From positions 1 to 37,947 of the IMG/VR virus record IMGVR_UViG_3300046458_000049: 37,947 nucleotides of DNA; one strand, 5' to 3'. Below are positions 13,458 to 19,837 of the stretch, in pieces. The position numbers were made by a program, and so were the translations under genes. Source of the DNA: a virus. How positions within the stretch are numbered: the first letter of the stretch is position 1; each line of letters opens with the position of its first letter. The notes under the pieces are model-generated. The model was not told the origin of the DNA, did no database searches, and worked only from the letters and a program-made list of their open reading frames with translations.

Positions 13458-13473
13458 CTGTATGTATATACAG
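13458..13473 (-). promoter_or_regulatory. LexA (SOS) box
   Basis: The 16-mer CTGTATGTATATACAG fits the gamma-proteobacterial LexA consensus CTGT-N8-ACAG with an alternating T/A core. It lies 24 bases upstream of the DUF1654 start codon, where bound LexA would block transcription. It is not near the cI start, so it should not control the repressor. Confidence 0.85.
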
Positions 13474-13520
13474 TATTTGGAGGCCGGACGAATGGCAATA
13501 GGCCTTAGGTGTATGGCCAC

Positions 13521-13547
13521 AAAAAAGCCCGCTTTGCGCGGGCTTTT
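13521..13547. terminator. Terminator of cI
   Basis: AAAAGCCCGC (13523-13532) pairs with GCGGGCTTTT (13538-13547). On the minus strand, six T follow the stem. It lies 16 bases past the CI stop and isolates cI from the SOS-controlled DUF1654 gene. Confidence 0.85.
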
Positions 13548-13563
13548 GGAAGAGTTTAAGGGG

Positions 13564-14211
13564 TTATAGGCCCGTCATCTTTGTGTCGACGATCCGCCCA
13601 AGAAAGCGGCAGTTGTTGTCGATTTCGATGGTTCGGTATTTGTCGTTGAGGGGGCGCAAGTAGCGGAAGCCCGCGTCTTCAACGTATTGCTTGAATGTCT
13701 TCTCGCCAGAGTCGAGCATTTCAACCACGTAGTATTTGCCGTTGATGATCTCTGCATCGGGCTTCACCAGTATGAGTGAGCCTTCCGGGAAATTGGGGTT
13801 GCCAGTTGACGTCATGGAATGGCCGCTCACAGTCAGCCAGTATGCTCCATCGCCGGCGGCTTCAGTGGTTTCAAGCCACTTGTACACCTCGCCGATCTTA
13901 TTGGGCGACTCGGTCATCTCGCCAGCTTCAACCCAACTGACTAAGGGATATTTGCGCGGTTCTCTGAACGGTTGCTGGGCATCAAAGACATTCGATACAT
14001 CACCAACCTTCTGGCCCTCTCGCTGCGCTTCCGCGCTCAGCTTTATGCCCAATGCATCCATCAGGAGCTTCAGCATTTCCGGGTTCGTGTTCTGAATTCC
14101 GCGCTCTAGCCGAGACAGATTCCCAGAGTCGTAGTTGACCTGGTGCGCGAGATCTTCGAGCGAAAGCTTTTTGGCTTTTCGCGCCTTTCTGATTATTTGA
14201 CCGATATCCAT
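13564..14211 (-). CDS. CI-like repressor (HTH_XRE plus S24 peptidase domain)
   Basis: This 215-residue prophage repressor maintains lysogeny by binding the operator clusters on both sides. The N-terminal XRE-type HTH (about 5-58) contains LEDLAHQVNYDSGNLSRLERG. The C-terminal LexA-like domain has an Ala-Gly cleavage site (A96-G97, WVEAGE), nucleophile Ser132 in SGHSM and Lys171 in GEKTFKQY, so RecA-stimulated self-cleavage is expected. ATG 14211 begins the usual MDIGQIIRKARK; an in-frame ATG at 14247 would run through operator DNA and is rejected. It is transcribed divergently from the Cro-like gene, and autoregulation through 14233-14296 is likely. Confidence 0.93.
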   Translation of the reverse strand: MDIGQIIRKARKAKKLSLEDLAHQVNYDSGNLSRLERGIQNTNPEMLKLLMDALGIKLSAEAQREGQKVGDVSNVFDAQQPFREPRKYPLVSWVEAGEMTESPNKIGEVYKWLETTEAAGDGAYWLTVSGHSMTSTGNPNFPEGSLILVKPDAEIINGKYYVVEMLDSGEKTFKQYVEDAGFRYLRPLNDKYRTIEIDNNCRFLGRIVDTKMTGL

Positions 14212-14232
14212 AAGCACGATTTTCCGTGGCCA

Positions 14233-14296
14233 CTGCGTTAGACGCAAAGCGGTAAGCGCAGAATTTGCTTGTGTTAAAATTGCGTTAATCGCAGAA
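14233..14296. promoter_or_regulatory. oR: operator cluster between cI and the Cro-like gene
   Basis: Three sites match the oL motif: CTGCG-TTAGA-CGCAA (14233-14247), AAGCG-GTAAG-CGCAG (14247-14261, weaker) and TTGCG-TTAAT-CGCAG (14280-14294). The last, with the flanking AA, differs from the first oL site at one of 17 positions. The rightward promoter is not certain; a TAAAAT at 14275-14280 is the best -10 but lacks a good -35. Confidence 0.75.
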
Positions 14297-14327
14297 TTCG
14301 CCCTGACACCAACTCAGGGCATCTCCC

Positions 14328-14570
14328 ATGACCCCTTTAAAAAAAGCTCGCACCAGCCGTGGCTGGACTCTTACGGATGTGTCTGCACGCCTTGCTGCTT
14401 TGGGTGCGGACCGGGTTGACACAGGAAATCTTTCGAGGATTGAGCGTGGAGTGCAGCGCGCATCTACCGCCATTGCAGAGAACCTCAGTCGAGTGTTTGA
14501 GGGCGAAATTACCGAAATCCACATCCTCTACCCAGAGCGCTATGACAGCGGCTCTCCCGAGGCGGCATGA
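14328..14570 (+). CDS. Cro-like HTH repressor
   Basis: This 80-residue single-domain XRE-type HTH protein (MTPLKKARTSRGWTLTDVSARL...NLSRIERGVQRAST) is transcribed divergently from the CI-like repressor across the operator cluster. Size, position and orientation are those of Cro: it would shut down cI and temper early transcription on lytic entry. The recognition helix region (DTGNLSRIERG) resembles that of the CI protein (DSGNLSRLERG), as expected if both read the same operators. Start ATG 14328 has no strong ribosome site. Confidence 0.85.
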   Translation: MTPLKKARTSRGWTLTDVSARLAALGADRVDTGNLSRIERGVQRASTAIAENLSRVFEGEITEIHILYPERYDSGSPEAA

Positions 14571-14673
14571 CCCTGCATGGCTTGAGGTATGGGCCAATCA
14601 CGTCGGGTGTCAGAAGTGGTGCCGACTCAAGCATTTGGAGCGAGCCCCAGCGGGTTCAGCTGCAAATACCTGA
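14542..14673 (+). CDS. Possible 43-aa ORF between Cro-like and CII-like genes
   Basis: The ATG at 14542 lies inside the end of the Cro-like gene in another frame and opens a 43-codon ORF (MTAALPRRHDPAWLEVWANHV...). A competing ORF starts at 14567, overlapping the Cro stop as ATGA, and runs 58 codons to about 14743. Neither has a ribosome site or a recognised domain. The 187 bases from 14571 to 14757 otherwise hold nothing I can name. Confidence 0.2.
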   Translation: MTAALPRRHDPAWLEVWANHVGCQKWCRLKHLERAPAGSAANT

Positions 14674-14756
14674 GGCTCGATCCGCGCCCACTCTGGTCGA
14701 TCATCCCTTCTCCGGCAGTCGTTCGCCGCAGAAACAGAATTGAGGTTTTACGACGA

Positions 14757-15179
14757 ATGGACGATTTCTTGAGGGCCTGCCACAGCGCGGTGCTCGACAA
14801 CGACGCCAAGTGGGTCGCAGCCCAGTTGAGCCTGCCCCATATGAGCCTGTTACAGCGGGCCAACCCGGACAACGACGCCCACCGGCTGACGATCAATCAC
14901 CTGTTCGGGATTCTCCTGCACACCCAAGATCTGCGCCCGTTGGCCGCTTTGGCCAGTGCGTTTGGTTACGACCTGGTTGCCCGGCAGAAACCGGCCGCAA
15001 TCAGCCTGATGTCGAGCATGCAGGGCATCGGCAAGGAAGTTGCGGAGCTGACCCTGGCCGTGCACCAGGCCGACGATGATGGGGTGGTGACCCAGATTGA
15101 AAAAGCCCAGATCCGGCGGGAGATCGCGCACGTCCGTCACGAACTGAACGTGATGGAACAATCGGTCCGGAGCGCCTGA
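14757..15179 (+). CDS. CII-like regulator (Phage_CP76 family)
   Basis: This 140-residue protein fits the CP76/CII-type family of phage regulators, with an N-terminal HTH-like part (DDFLRACHSAVLDNDAKWVAAQLSL) followed by the typical RANPDNDAHRLTINHLFGIL and PLAALASAFGYDLVAR. The family is thought to activate lysogeny promoters. The ATG at 14757 is used because the upstream in-frame part (from 14589) has unnatural composition; a GAGG lies at 14742-14745. The stop is 5 bases before the initiator gene, so the two are co-transcribed from the rightward promoter. Confidence 0.8.
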   Translation: MDDFLRACHSAVLDNDAKWVAAQLSLPHMSLLQRANPDNDAHRLTINHLFGILLHTQDLRPLAALASAFGYDLVARQKPAAISLMSSMQGIGKEVAELTLAVHQADDDGVVTQIEKAQIRREIAHVRHELNVMEQSVRSA

Positions 15180-15183
15180 CGTC

Positions 15184-16206
15184 ATGGCCGCTCTCCCGTA
15201 CATCCAGCTTTACGTTGCCGACTACCTGGCCGACACCATGCACCTCACCACCGAGGAGCATGGCGCGTACCTGTTGCTGATCTTCAACTACTGGCAAACC
15301 GGCAAACCAATCCCAAAATCTCGACTTGCGCGCATTGCCCGACTTTCCAACGACCGTTGGATTTCCGTTGAGGTTTCGTTGAAAGAGTTTTTCAACGACA
15401 ACGGGGAAGAGTGGGTGCATGACCGCATCGACCGTGACCTCGACTCGGTTCACTCATCCAAAAATCAGAAAAGCGCGGCAGGAAAGGCCTCTGCCGAGGC
15501 AAAAAGGATCAAAAAGCTAGCGGAAGCTCAACGAAAAGCCAACGCCCGTTCAACGAACGTTGAAGTTCCGTTGCAACAAAATTCAACGAATAGAGATACA
15601 GATACAGATACAGATATAAAAGAAACACCACCACCCCCCGCGTATGCGCACGACGAATTCGACTCACGGACGAAATTCGCCATGCACAAGGATTGGCAGC
15701 CCGACGAGAAGTCGTTTGCTGCGGTCCTGTTCGCCAACGCCATGGCAAGCCAGACCTTCCACGAAGACCAGTTCCTCGAATTCAAATCCTTCTGGACCGC
15801 ATCCCCTGATGAATTCCGTACCCAGGCCAAGTGGGAGCACGCGCTTGCCCAGTCCCTGAAGAAAGACCTCCGAAACGCCCAAGCAGCCGGGAGAACCACC
15901 GATGGACATACACGACCAAACCAAACCGGCGCAGGCCAGCGACCTGCTCGGGAACGTCCGCTTTCTGCCGTCGAGCGGGTTGACCGAGCCATCGAGCAGC
16001 AGCGCGCAGCCCGTGATCAGGCCAGTGATTCCCCTGAGAATCGAGCTGCTGGAGGACTTGTGGAAAACGATGACGGAGACCTACGGCCACCGTTGGACGT
16101 CGAGTTTCGGCGAGTTTCCGAAACCGGACCATGCATGGGCGAAACACCTGACGGGCCTGAACGGGCGCCAGATAGCGAATGGACTGGCCCAGATGAGCAA
16201 CCTTGA
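15184..16206 (+). CDS. DUF1376 / DnaT-like replication initiator (O-like)
   Basis: This 340-residue protein has an N-terminal DUF1376 domain (about 1-90: PYIQLYVADYLADTMHLTTEEHGAY...) and a Lys/Ala linker. A DnaT-like DNA-binding segment follows at about 165-235 (DWQPDEKSFAAVLFANAM... FKSFWTASPDEFRTQAKWEHALAQSL). It occupies the O position, upstream of a P-like helicase loader, and should bind the origin and recruit the primosome. Candidate iterons lie within its coding sequence. The last 102 residues (after about 15902) overlap the P-like gene out of frame and are Pro/Arg/Glu-rich, so they may be overprinted sequence. ATG 15184 follows the CII-like stop closely. Confidence 0.83.
   Translation: MAALPYIQLYVADYLADTMHLTTEEHGAYLLLIFNYWQTGKPIPKSRLARIARLSNDRWISVEVSLKEFFNDNGEEWVHDRIDRDLDSVHSSKNQKSAAGKASAEAKRIKKLAEAQRKANARSTNVEVPLQQNSTNRDTDTDTDIKETPPPPAYAHDEFDSRTKFAMHKDWQPDEKSFAAVLFANAMASQTFHEDQFLEFKSFWTASPDEFRTQAKWEHALAQSLKKDLRNAQAAGRTTDGHTRPNQTGAGQRPARERPLSAVERVDRAIEQQRAARDQASDSPENRAAGGLVENDDGDLRPPLDVEFRRVSETGPCMGETPDGPERAPDSEWTGPDEQP
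15375..15620 (+). other. Candidate replication origin (iterons plus AT-rich tandem repeat)
   Basis: Copies of TCAACGAA occur at 15528-15535, 15550-15557 and 15583-15590, spaced 22 and 33 bases (whole helical turns). An inverted copy lies at 15375-15382, a one-off copy (TCAACGAC) at 15392-15399 and a partial inverted copy at 15558-15564. Immediately after is an AT-rich stretch with GATACA repeated three and a half times (15595-15616), a plausible unwinding region. The layout inside an O-like gene matches lambda ori. Confidence 0.5.
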
Positions 16207-16642
16207 CACCGAGGGTTGGCCACCATCGGCGCCCCAGTTCCGCAAGCTCTGCCTGCAGGTGCCTGGATTGCCCAGCGACGATGACGCCTGGGTCGAAGCG
16301 TTGGCCGGGACCTACAGCCACAAGGCCGTGCAGATCGCTGCCGAAGCCACCAGCACGTTCGACCTACGGGCTGGCAAGCCAGGGGACAAAGCCCTGCGCA
16401 TGCGTTTCGAGCGCAACTACGCCATCGTCGTCAGCCGTGCTCAACGAGGGCTGCCGCTGGAAGGCGGAATCGCTAAGGGCATCGGCCACGACAGCGCCCG
16501 GCCGCGTGAGGATATCCAGCTCGAGCACTCCCGCAAGGAGGCCGAAGCGCTGGTGTTGCAGCAAGGCATCCCAACCAGTGCTCGGGCGGCCCGGTACCAG
16601 TTACTCACGATGTTGGGGATTCGGAGGGACGACCATGTCTGA
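15902..16642 (+). CDS. Replication protein P-like helicase loader
   Basis: This 246-residue protein resembles lambda P-type loaders: VIPLRIELLEDLWKTMTETYG, FGEFPKPDHAWAKHLTGLNGRQIANGL and EGWPPSAPQFRKLC. Such proteins bring host DnaB helicase to the initiator at the phage origin. The first 45 residues are a flexible Ser/Pro-rich leader lying entirely within the initiator gene (305-base overlap). A later start near the VIPLRIE block cannot be excluded, but ATG 15902 has GGGAG (15889-15893) upstream. The gene ends 8 bases into the RusA gene. Confidence 0.85.
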   Translation: MDIHDQTKPAQASDLLGNVRFLPSSGLTEPSSSSAQPVIRPVIPLRIELLEDLWKTMTETYGHRWTSSFGEFPKPDHAWAKHLTGLNGRQIANGLAQMSNLDTEGWPPSAPQFRKLCLQVPGLPSDDDAWVEALAGTYSHKAVQIAAEATSTFDLRAGKPGDKALRMRFERNYAIVVSRAQRGLPLEGGIAKGIGHDSARPREDIQLEHSRKEAEALVLQQGIPTSARAARYQLLTMLGIRRDDHV

Positions 16643-17078
16643 CTGCAAGCCAGTTTCATTCGTCGTGCCAGGCGAAGCCATCGGCAAGGGCAGGCCCAGG
16701 GTCAGCACCATCGGCGGCCATGCCCGCATGTTCACGCCGGAGAAGACCGCCAATTACGAAACCCTGATCGCGCTGTCTGCCCAGCAGGTCATGGCGGGGC
16801 GGGACCTGATCGCCGGGCCCGTGTTGATCGAACTGAAAATTACCGTTGCCGTGGCGGCGTCTTGGTCGAAGAAGAAAACGGCCAAGGCACTCGCAGGTAC
16901 GGTCATGCCCACCAAGAAGCCCGACGCTGACAACGTGCTCAAGGCCATCTGCGACGGGATAAACGGGATTGTTTTCAAGGACGACGTGCAGGTCGTCAAC
17001 GTGTCCATGAGCAAACGGTTTGGGGCGATTCCAGGGGTTCAGGTGCGCGTTGTGCCGCTTGCCGCTGAGTCGTCGTGA
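16635..17078 (+). CDS. rusA: RusA-family Holliday junction resolvase
   Basis: This 147-residue RusA-type endonuclease cuts Holliday junctions symmetrically as a dimer. VPGEAIGKGRPRV is followed by the diagnostic block KPDADNVLKAICDGINGIVFKDDVQVV, whose Asp residues bind catalytic metal. ATG 16635 has GGAGG at 16622-16626 and overlaps the P-like gene by 8 bases. It is in the usual place after the replication genes, where it would resolve branches before packaging. Confidence 0.93.
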   Translation: MSDCKPVSFVVPGEAIGKGRPRVSTIGGHARMFTPEKTANYETLIALSAQQVMAGRDLIAGPVLIELKITVAVAASWSKKKTAKALAGTVMPTKKPDADNVLKAICDGINGIVFKDDVQVVNVSMSKRFGAIPGVQVRVVPLAAESS

Positions 17079-17115
17079 GCTACGCAAAACTACGCAACAC
17101 AGGGGAGATGGATTC

Positions 17116-17997
17116 ATGAGACTGATCAGCGCACGCCAGGCCTGGAGGGAGGCCTTGCACGAAAGCCGCGACTCGGTGCTGGCTGCAGCTGCCGAACGGG
17201 CAAAGCTGGGGAAGCGCGGGCGGGTTGCGGGCGAGACGATGCCTTCGATGCTCGACAGCAATGGCCGGTGCGCACACATGCTCGCCGCCGGCCTTGTGCA
17301 GCAGGCCATCGGCCAGTTGCCCAAGCCGTTGCAGCACTTCGGGCATTCGCTGTACTCGCCCGTTGCGAACGGCCAGGACCTGAACATTGCCCACGCTCTG
17401 GTGTGGTTCACCGCCGAGCTGCCGGAGTGCACGGCCCGCCGCGAGGAAATCGGATACTGGATGGCGCTGGCTGCGATCAAGAGCCACCAGGCAGTTGTGA
17501 GTGACCGTGACCCATGGGGGCCGACCCGGGTGTGCGAGTTCATTCTCGACTGGTATGGCGCAAAGCTGGATGCGAGCCATTGGGCGCGTGACTGGGCAGA
17601 CATCTGGGCTCCGATAGTCAAGGCCGTGGACAAACTCGACGCCAAGGCGCTTAAGCCCGTTGCCGAGCTCGTGGCGCGCATGGATGGTCGGCAGACGCCG
17701 GGGGATTGCCGGTGGGAGACGCACGACCGTCAACAGGTCGCTGATGCCCGATCAACCGCCTACGTGCCGCGCCGAGACGTCGCCCGCCAGGCACTTCGCA
17801 GCAGGCTGGATGCCATGGACGCCGAGCAGCTTCGCCGCTGGTTCGACCGCATGCGGGCTTATGCCGCCGCATACCGCCAGGAGTGGGATTCAGACGTGGT
17901 TGCCAACCCTGGTCGCCATCTGGTCTACGCGGACCGAGTCGCTGAATACTGGCATCAGCGGCAACGTGTTGGCGACGTAAAAAAACAGGTCGCTTGA
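17116..17997 (+). CDS. Unrecognised protein in the position of antiterminator Q
   Basis: This 293-residue helical protein has ATG 17116 with GGGGAG upstream. No family is recognised with confidence; there is no zinc-finger Cys set like that of lambdoid Q. It is the last gene of the rightward early operon. Its stop codon overlaps a TTGACG -35 hexamer, and the next 160 bases hold a promoter and two terminators ahead of the holin genes, exactly as Q, pR' and tR' are arranged in lambda. The Q-like call is from position, not sequence. Confidence 0.55.
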   Translation: MRLISARQAWREALHESRDSVLAAAAERAKLGKRGRVAGETMPSMLDSNGRCAHMLAAGLVQQAIGQLPKPLQHFGHSLYSPVANGQDLNIAHALVWFTAELPECTARREEIGYWMALAAIKSHQAVVSDRDPWGPTRVCEFILDWYGAKLDASHWARDWADIWAPIVKAVDKLDAKALKPVAELVARMDGRQTPGDCRWETHDRQQVADARSTAYVPRRDVARQALRSRLDAMDAEQLRRWFDRMRAYAAAYRQEWDSDVVANPGRHLVYADRVAEYWHQRQRVGDVKKQVA

Positions 17998-18023
17998 CGC
18001 TTTGGCGAGGGTTTTGCTACCTT
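17994..18023 (+). promoter_or_regulatory. Candidate late promoter (pR'-like)
   Basis: TTGACG (17994-17999), an 18-base spacer and TACCTT (18018-18023) preceded by TGC, an extended -10. It overlaps the stop of the Q-position gene. Two terminators follow within 140 bases, so unmodified polymerase would make only a short RNA. Confidence 0.5.
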
Positions 18024-18064
18024 TTCACCTCGATCAGTATTTCGCCCAGAGCAAATACAACTAT

Positions 18065-18093
18065 AAAAACCCGCCATCTGAGCGGGTTTTTTT
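18065..18093 (+). terminator. Terminator between early and late genes (tR'-like)
   Basis: AAAACCCGC (18066-18074), loop CATCTGA, GCGGGTTTT (18082-18090), then more T to a run of seven. A strong rho-independent terminator about 40 bases after the candidate late promoter, as expected for a Q-dependent switch. Confidence 0.88.
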
Positions 18094-18133
18094 GTGACCG
18101 CGAAAAATTTAAATTCTGGCGCGACGGCGCCGT

Positions 18134-18158
18134 AGGCCGACTCCAAGCGGCCTTTTTT
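18134..18158 (+). terminator. Second terminator before the holin gene
   Basis: AGGCCG (18134-18139), loop ACTCCAAG, CGGCCT (18148-18153) and a six-T run. It ends 19 bases before the holin start and reinforces the block to late transcription. Confidence 0.8.
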
Positions 18159-18176
18159 ATTTCCGGAGCAATACCC

Positions 18177-18485
18177 ATGGAACCAGCGACCACCGCCGCA
18201 GGAGCACTGCTGGCGAAATACGGCGTTGCGACTGCTGGGTTTGCAGGAGCAATCCTTTCACTGACGTTCCTCCGTGGACTGACGCGCAAACAAGCGGCAG
18301 CCGCGGTGATGACCGGCTTTCTGTCGGCCATCTTCACCACCTCCCTGGTGGTCCAGTACTTCAAGCTGCCGACTGACGCAGACTCTCAAAACGGGGTGGC
18401 CTTTCTGATCGGCCTGCTGGCGATGAACATCATCCCAGGACTGAAGGCGCTTGCTGGCTCGATCAGCTCAGTTCGAGGTGCATAA
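18177..18485 (+). CDS. Holin-like membrane protein
   Basis: This 102-residue protein has about three hydrophobic segments (roughly 8-31, 43-62 and 75-96) and short polar termini, as in class I holins that open the inner membrane for lysis. ATG 18177 has CCGGAG 8 bases upstream; the long in-frame upstream extension crosses both terminators and is rejected. It is the first late gene, directly after the pR'-like region, and precedes a second small membrane protein by 2 bases. Family assignment rests on size, topology and position. Confidence 0.72.
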   Translation: MEPATTAAGALLAKYGVATAGFAGAILSLTFLRGLTRKQAAAAVMTGFLSAIFTTSLVVQYFKLPTDADSQNGVAFLIGLLAMNIIPGLKALAGSISSVRGA

Positions 18486-18487
18486 CC

Positions 18488-18796
18488 ATGAACAACATGA
18501 TCCTTTCCGCGCTTGATGCGGTGCTGTGTTCGCTGGTCGTTCTGGCCGCGCTCGAATACCTGCGCCGGATTCGACCTTTGTCGCAGCCGTTGCTGGCGTT
18601 CTCGTTTTACCTGGTGGCCATTGCTGCGTTCGGCACCTGGGTGGGCTTGATGCGCGGTGGTTCGCCCGGACTGTTTGAGACCGTCATGCATGCGGGCGTG
18701 GTCTGCTACGCCTGGGCCCGCCGGCATTTCATCTTCGAAAGCGAATGGCAGGGCCAGGAGCGGCGTGGTGGTGAGCGGCGCGGGGCAGGGCGATAG
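18488..18796 (+). CDS. Second holin/antiholin-like membrane protein (3TM type)
   Basis: This 102-residue protein has three predicted hydrophobic spans (about 5-24, 34-54 and 60-78) and a charged Arg/Glu/Gly-rich tail (QGQERRGGERRGAGR). It is typical of the putative 3TM holin group of Pseudomonas phages. It begins 2 bases after the first holin-like gene, so a holin/antiholin or holin/pinholin pair is likely. No endolysin gene follows; in this phage it may lie beyond the tail genes outside the window. Confidence 0.7.
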   Translation: MNNMILSALDAVLCSLVVLAALEYLRRIRPLSQPLLAFSFYLVAIAAFGTWVGLMRGGSPGLFETVMHAGVVCYAWARRHFIFESEWQGQERRGGERRGAGR

Positions 18797-18834
18797 CGTT
18801 CAACCAACAACCATGAGCGAAGTGGGTATCCAGT

Positions 18835-19137
18835 ATGCGAATCAACCTTCCAAACGGCTCGCGGATCGTGCTCAACCCGCGCATAACCCGCCTTTCGATC
18901 TACCCAGGGGATTTCGGCAACAAAACCTATTTGCGCCTTGGTGCTCGCCAATCCGGTGTAAAGGTCCATTTGAACGGGCGGGAGATGCGCAATTGCTTGG
19001 TCGCGGACGCCCGTGCCGGGTACGTCGACTTTGCCATCCAGCGCAATGGTGCGGTGGTGCTGAACAAGTTTCGTGACGGTGTAGTGATTCACCGAGCTTA
19101 TGGCGAAGTGGTGATCACATGCCCACCGACCAATTGA
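18835..19137 (+). CDS. Hypothetical beta-rich protein
   Basis: This 100-residue protein (MRINLPNGSRIVLNPRITRL...) is rich in alternating hydrophobic and charged residues with many Gly-Arg turns, suggesting a small beta fold. No signal peptide or known motif. It lies between the holin pair and another small unknown gene, on the same strand. No strong ribosome site precedes ATG 18835. Function unknown. Confidence 0.55.
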   Translation: MRINLPNGSRIVLNPRITRLSIYPGDFGNKTYLRLGARQSGVKVHLNGREMRNCLVADARAGYVDFAIQRNGAVVLNKFRDGVVIHRAYGEVVITCPPTN

Positions 19138-19148
19138 TGTGGTGATGT

Positions 19149-19379
19149 ATGGCCAGGACCAACCAGCCGTACACCCCCTGCAAGCTCTACATCGATGGCG
19201 CCGATGGACTGGCCGTAGGCGATTACATCGTCACGTCAGGCGGATCGGCTTATCTCGTTCAGTCTGTAAGGGGCAGCCCAACCAAGCCTGACCGGCGCTA
19301 CATGCATTGCCTGCGCTGGCCAATCGGCAAGGTTCCGGCCGAAGCCAAGTGCTACCGGTTGAACTGGTATCGCCGGTAG
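19149..19379 (+). CDS. Hypothetical 76-aa protein
   Basis: This small basic protein (MARTNQPYTPCKLYIDGAD...) starts 11 bases after the preceding gene and ends in CYRLNWYRR. The centre (VGDYIVTSGGSAYLVQSV) reads like a small beta-barrel strand set. No catalytic motif. It probably forms one transcript with the gene before it. Function unknown. Confidence 0.55.
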   Translation: MARTNQPYTPCKLYIDGADGLAVGDYIVTSGGSAYLVQSVRGSPTKPDRRYMHCLRWPIGKVPAEAKCYRLNWYRR

Positions 19380-19414
19380 GGGCGCCGCGAGCGGGAGAGC
19401 AAAGCTGTGCCCAG

Positions 19415-19735
19415 TTAGCGCAGCATCGCTTGGCACTTAGGCGTATGCAGTACCGATTTCGCTTTCGCCTGGCGCTCTTGCTCTGACATGGAATCCACCC
19501 GCCAGTCCTTGGAAATCTGCGATCGCAAATCCTTGAATTCATGCGCAGTGATTTCGAAGTTCATTGATGCCTCCATGAGTTTGCGGTGCATGTCGATGGT
19601 TTCCTCATCAACCATGCCGACGTCACCTATTTCAGCTGCAGTCTTGCACTCCATGATGCCGCGTTTCAGATCGGAGTGGTCATCACATCCGGCTAACGCC
19701 ACCAGCAAGGCGACAGCGATCAAACATTTTTTCAT
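19415..19735 (-). CDS. Small lipoprotein on the minus strand within the late region
   Basis: This 106-residue protein has a type II signal peptide: basic MKK, hydrophobic core LIAVALLVALAG and lipobox LAGC with C17, followed by Asp-Asp. In enterobacteria Asp at +2 keeps lipoproteins in the inner membrane, but sorting differs in Pseudomonas, so location is uncertain. The mature part is charged and helical (DEETIDMHRKLMEASMNFEITAHEFKDL), with two further Cys. The gene opposes the late operon and so must have its own promoter, as cargo genes expressed from the prophage do. It could be a spanin-like or superinfection-exclusion lipoprotein; neither is shown. Confidence 0.68.
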   Translation of the reverse strand: MKKCLIAVALLVALAGCDDHSDLKRGIMECKTAAEIGDVGMVDEETIDMHRKLMEASMNFEITAHEFKDLRSQISKDWRVDSMSEQERQAKAKSVLHTPKCQAMLR

Positions 19736-19780
19736 TACGTACCCGAGTACAAATAGTCGAGCGGCATTCGTACAGGCACA

Positions 19781-19820
19781 TTGCCCCCGTGGCAATAGGG
19801 CCTCCGGGTTATCCGGGCAA
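19781..19820. other. Dyad-rich stretch upstream of terminase (possible cos or pac region)
   Basis: TTGCC-CCCGT-GGCAA (19781-19795) and CCGG-GTTAT-CCGG (19804-19816) are two small dyads, and TTGCCC (19781-19786) can also pair with GGGCAA (19815-19820). The stretch lies directly upstream of the terminase small-subunit start, where cos or pac sites usually lie. No cut site can be assigned from sequence alone. Confidence 0.25.
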
Positions 19821-19837
19821 GTTTAAGGAAATCCCCT

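Noticed and set aside
14589-14756. N-terminal 56-codon extension of the CII-like gene
   Set aside because: Arg/Ser/Pro-rich with no family similarity and no ribosome site; the ATG at 14757 begins the recognisable domain.
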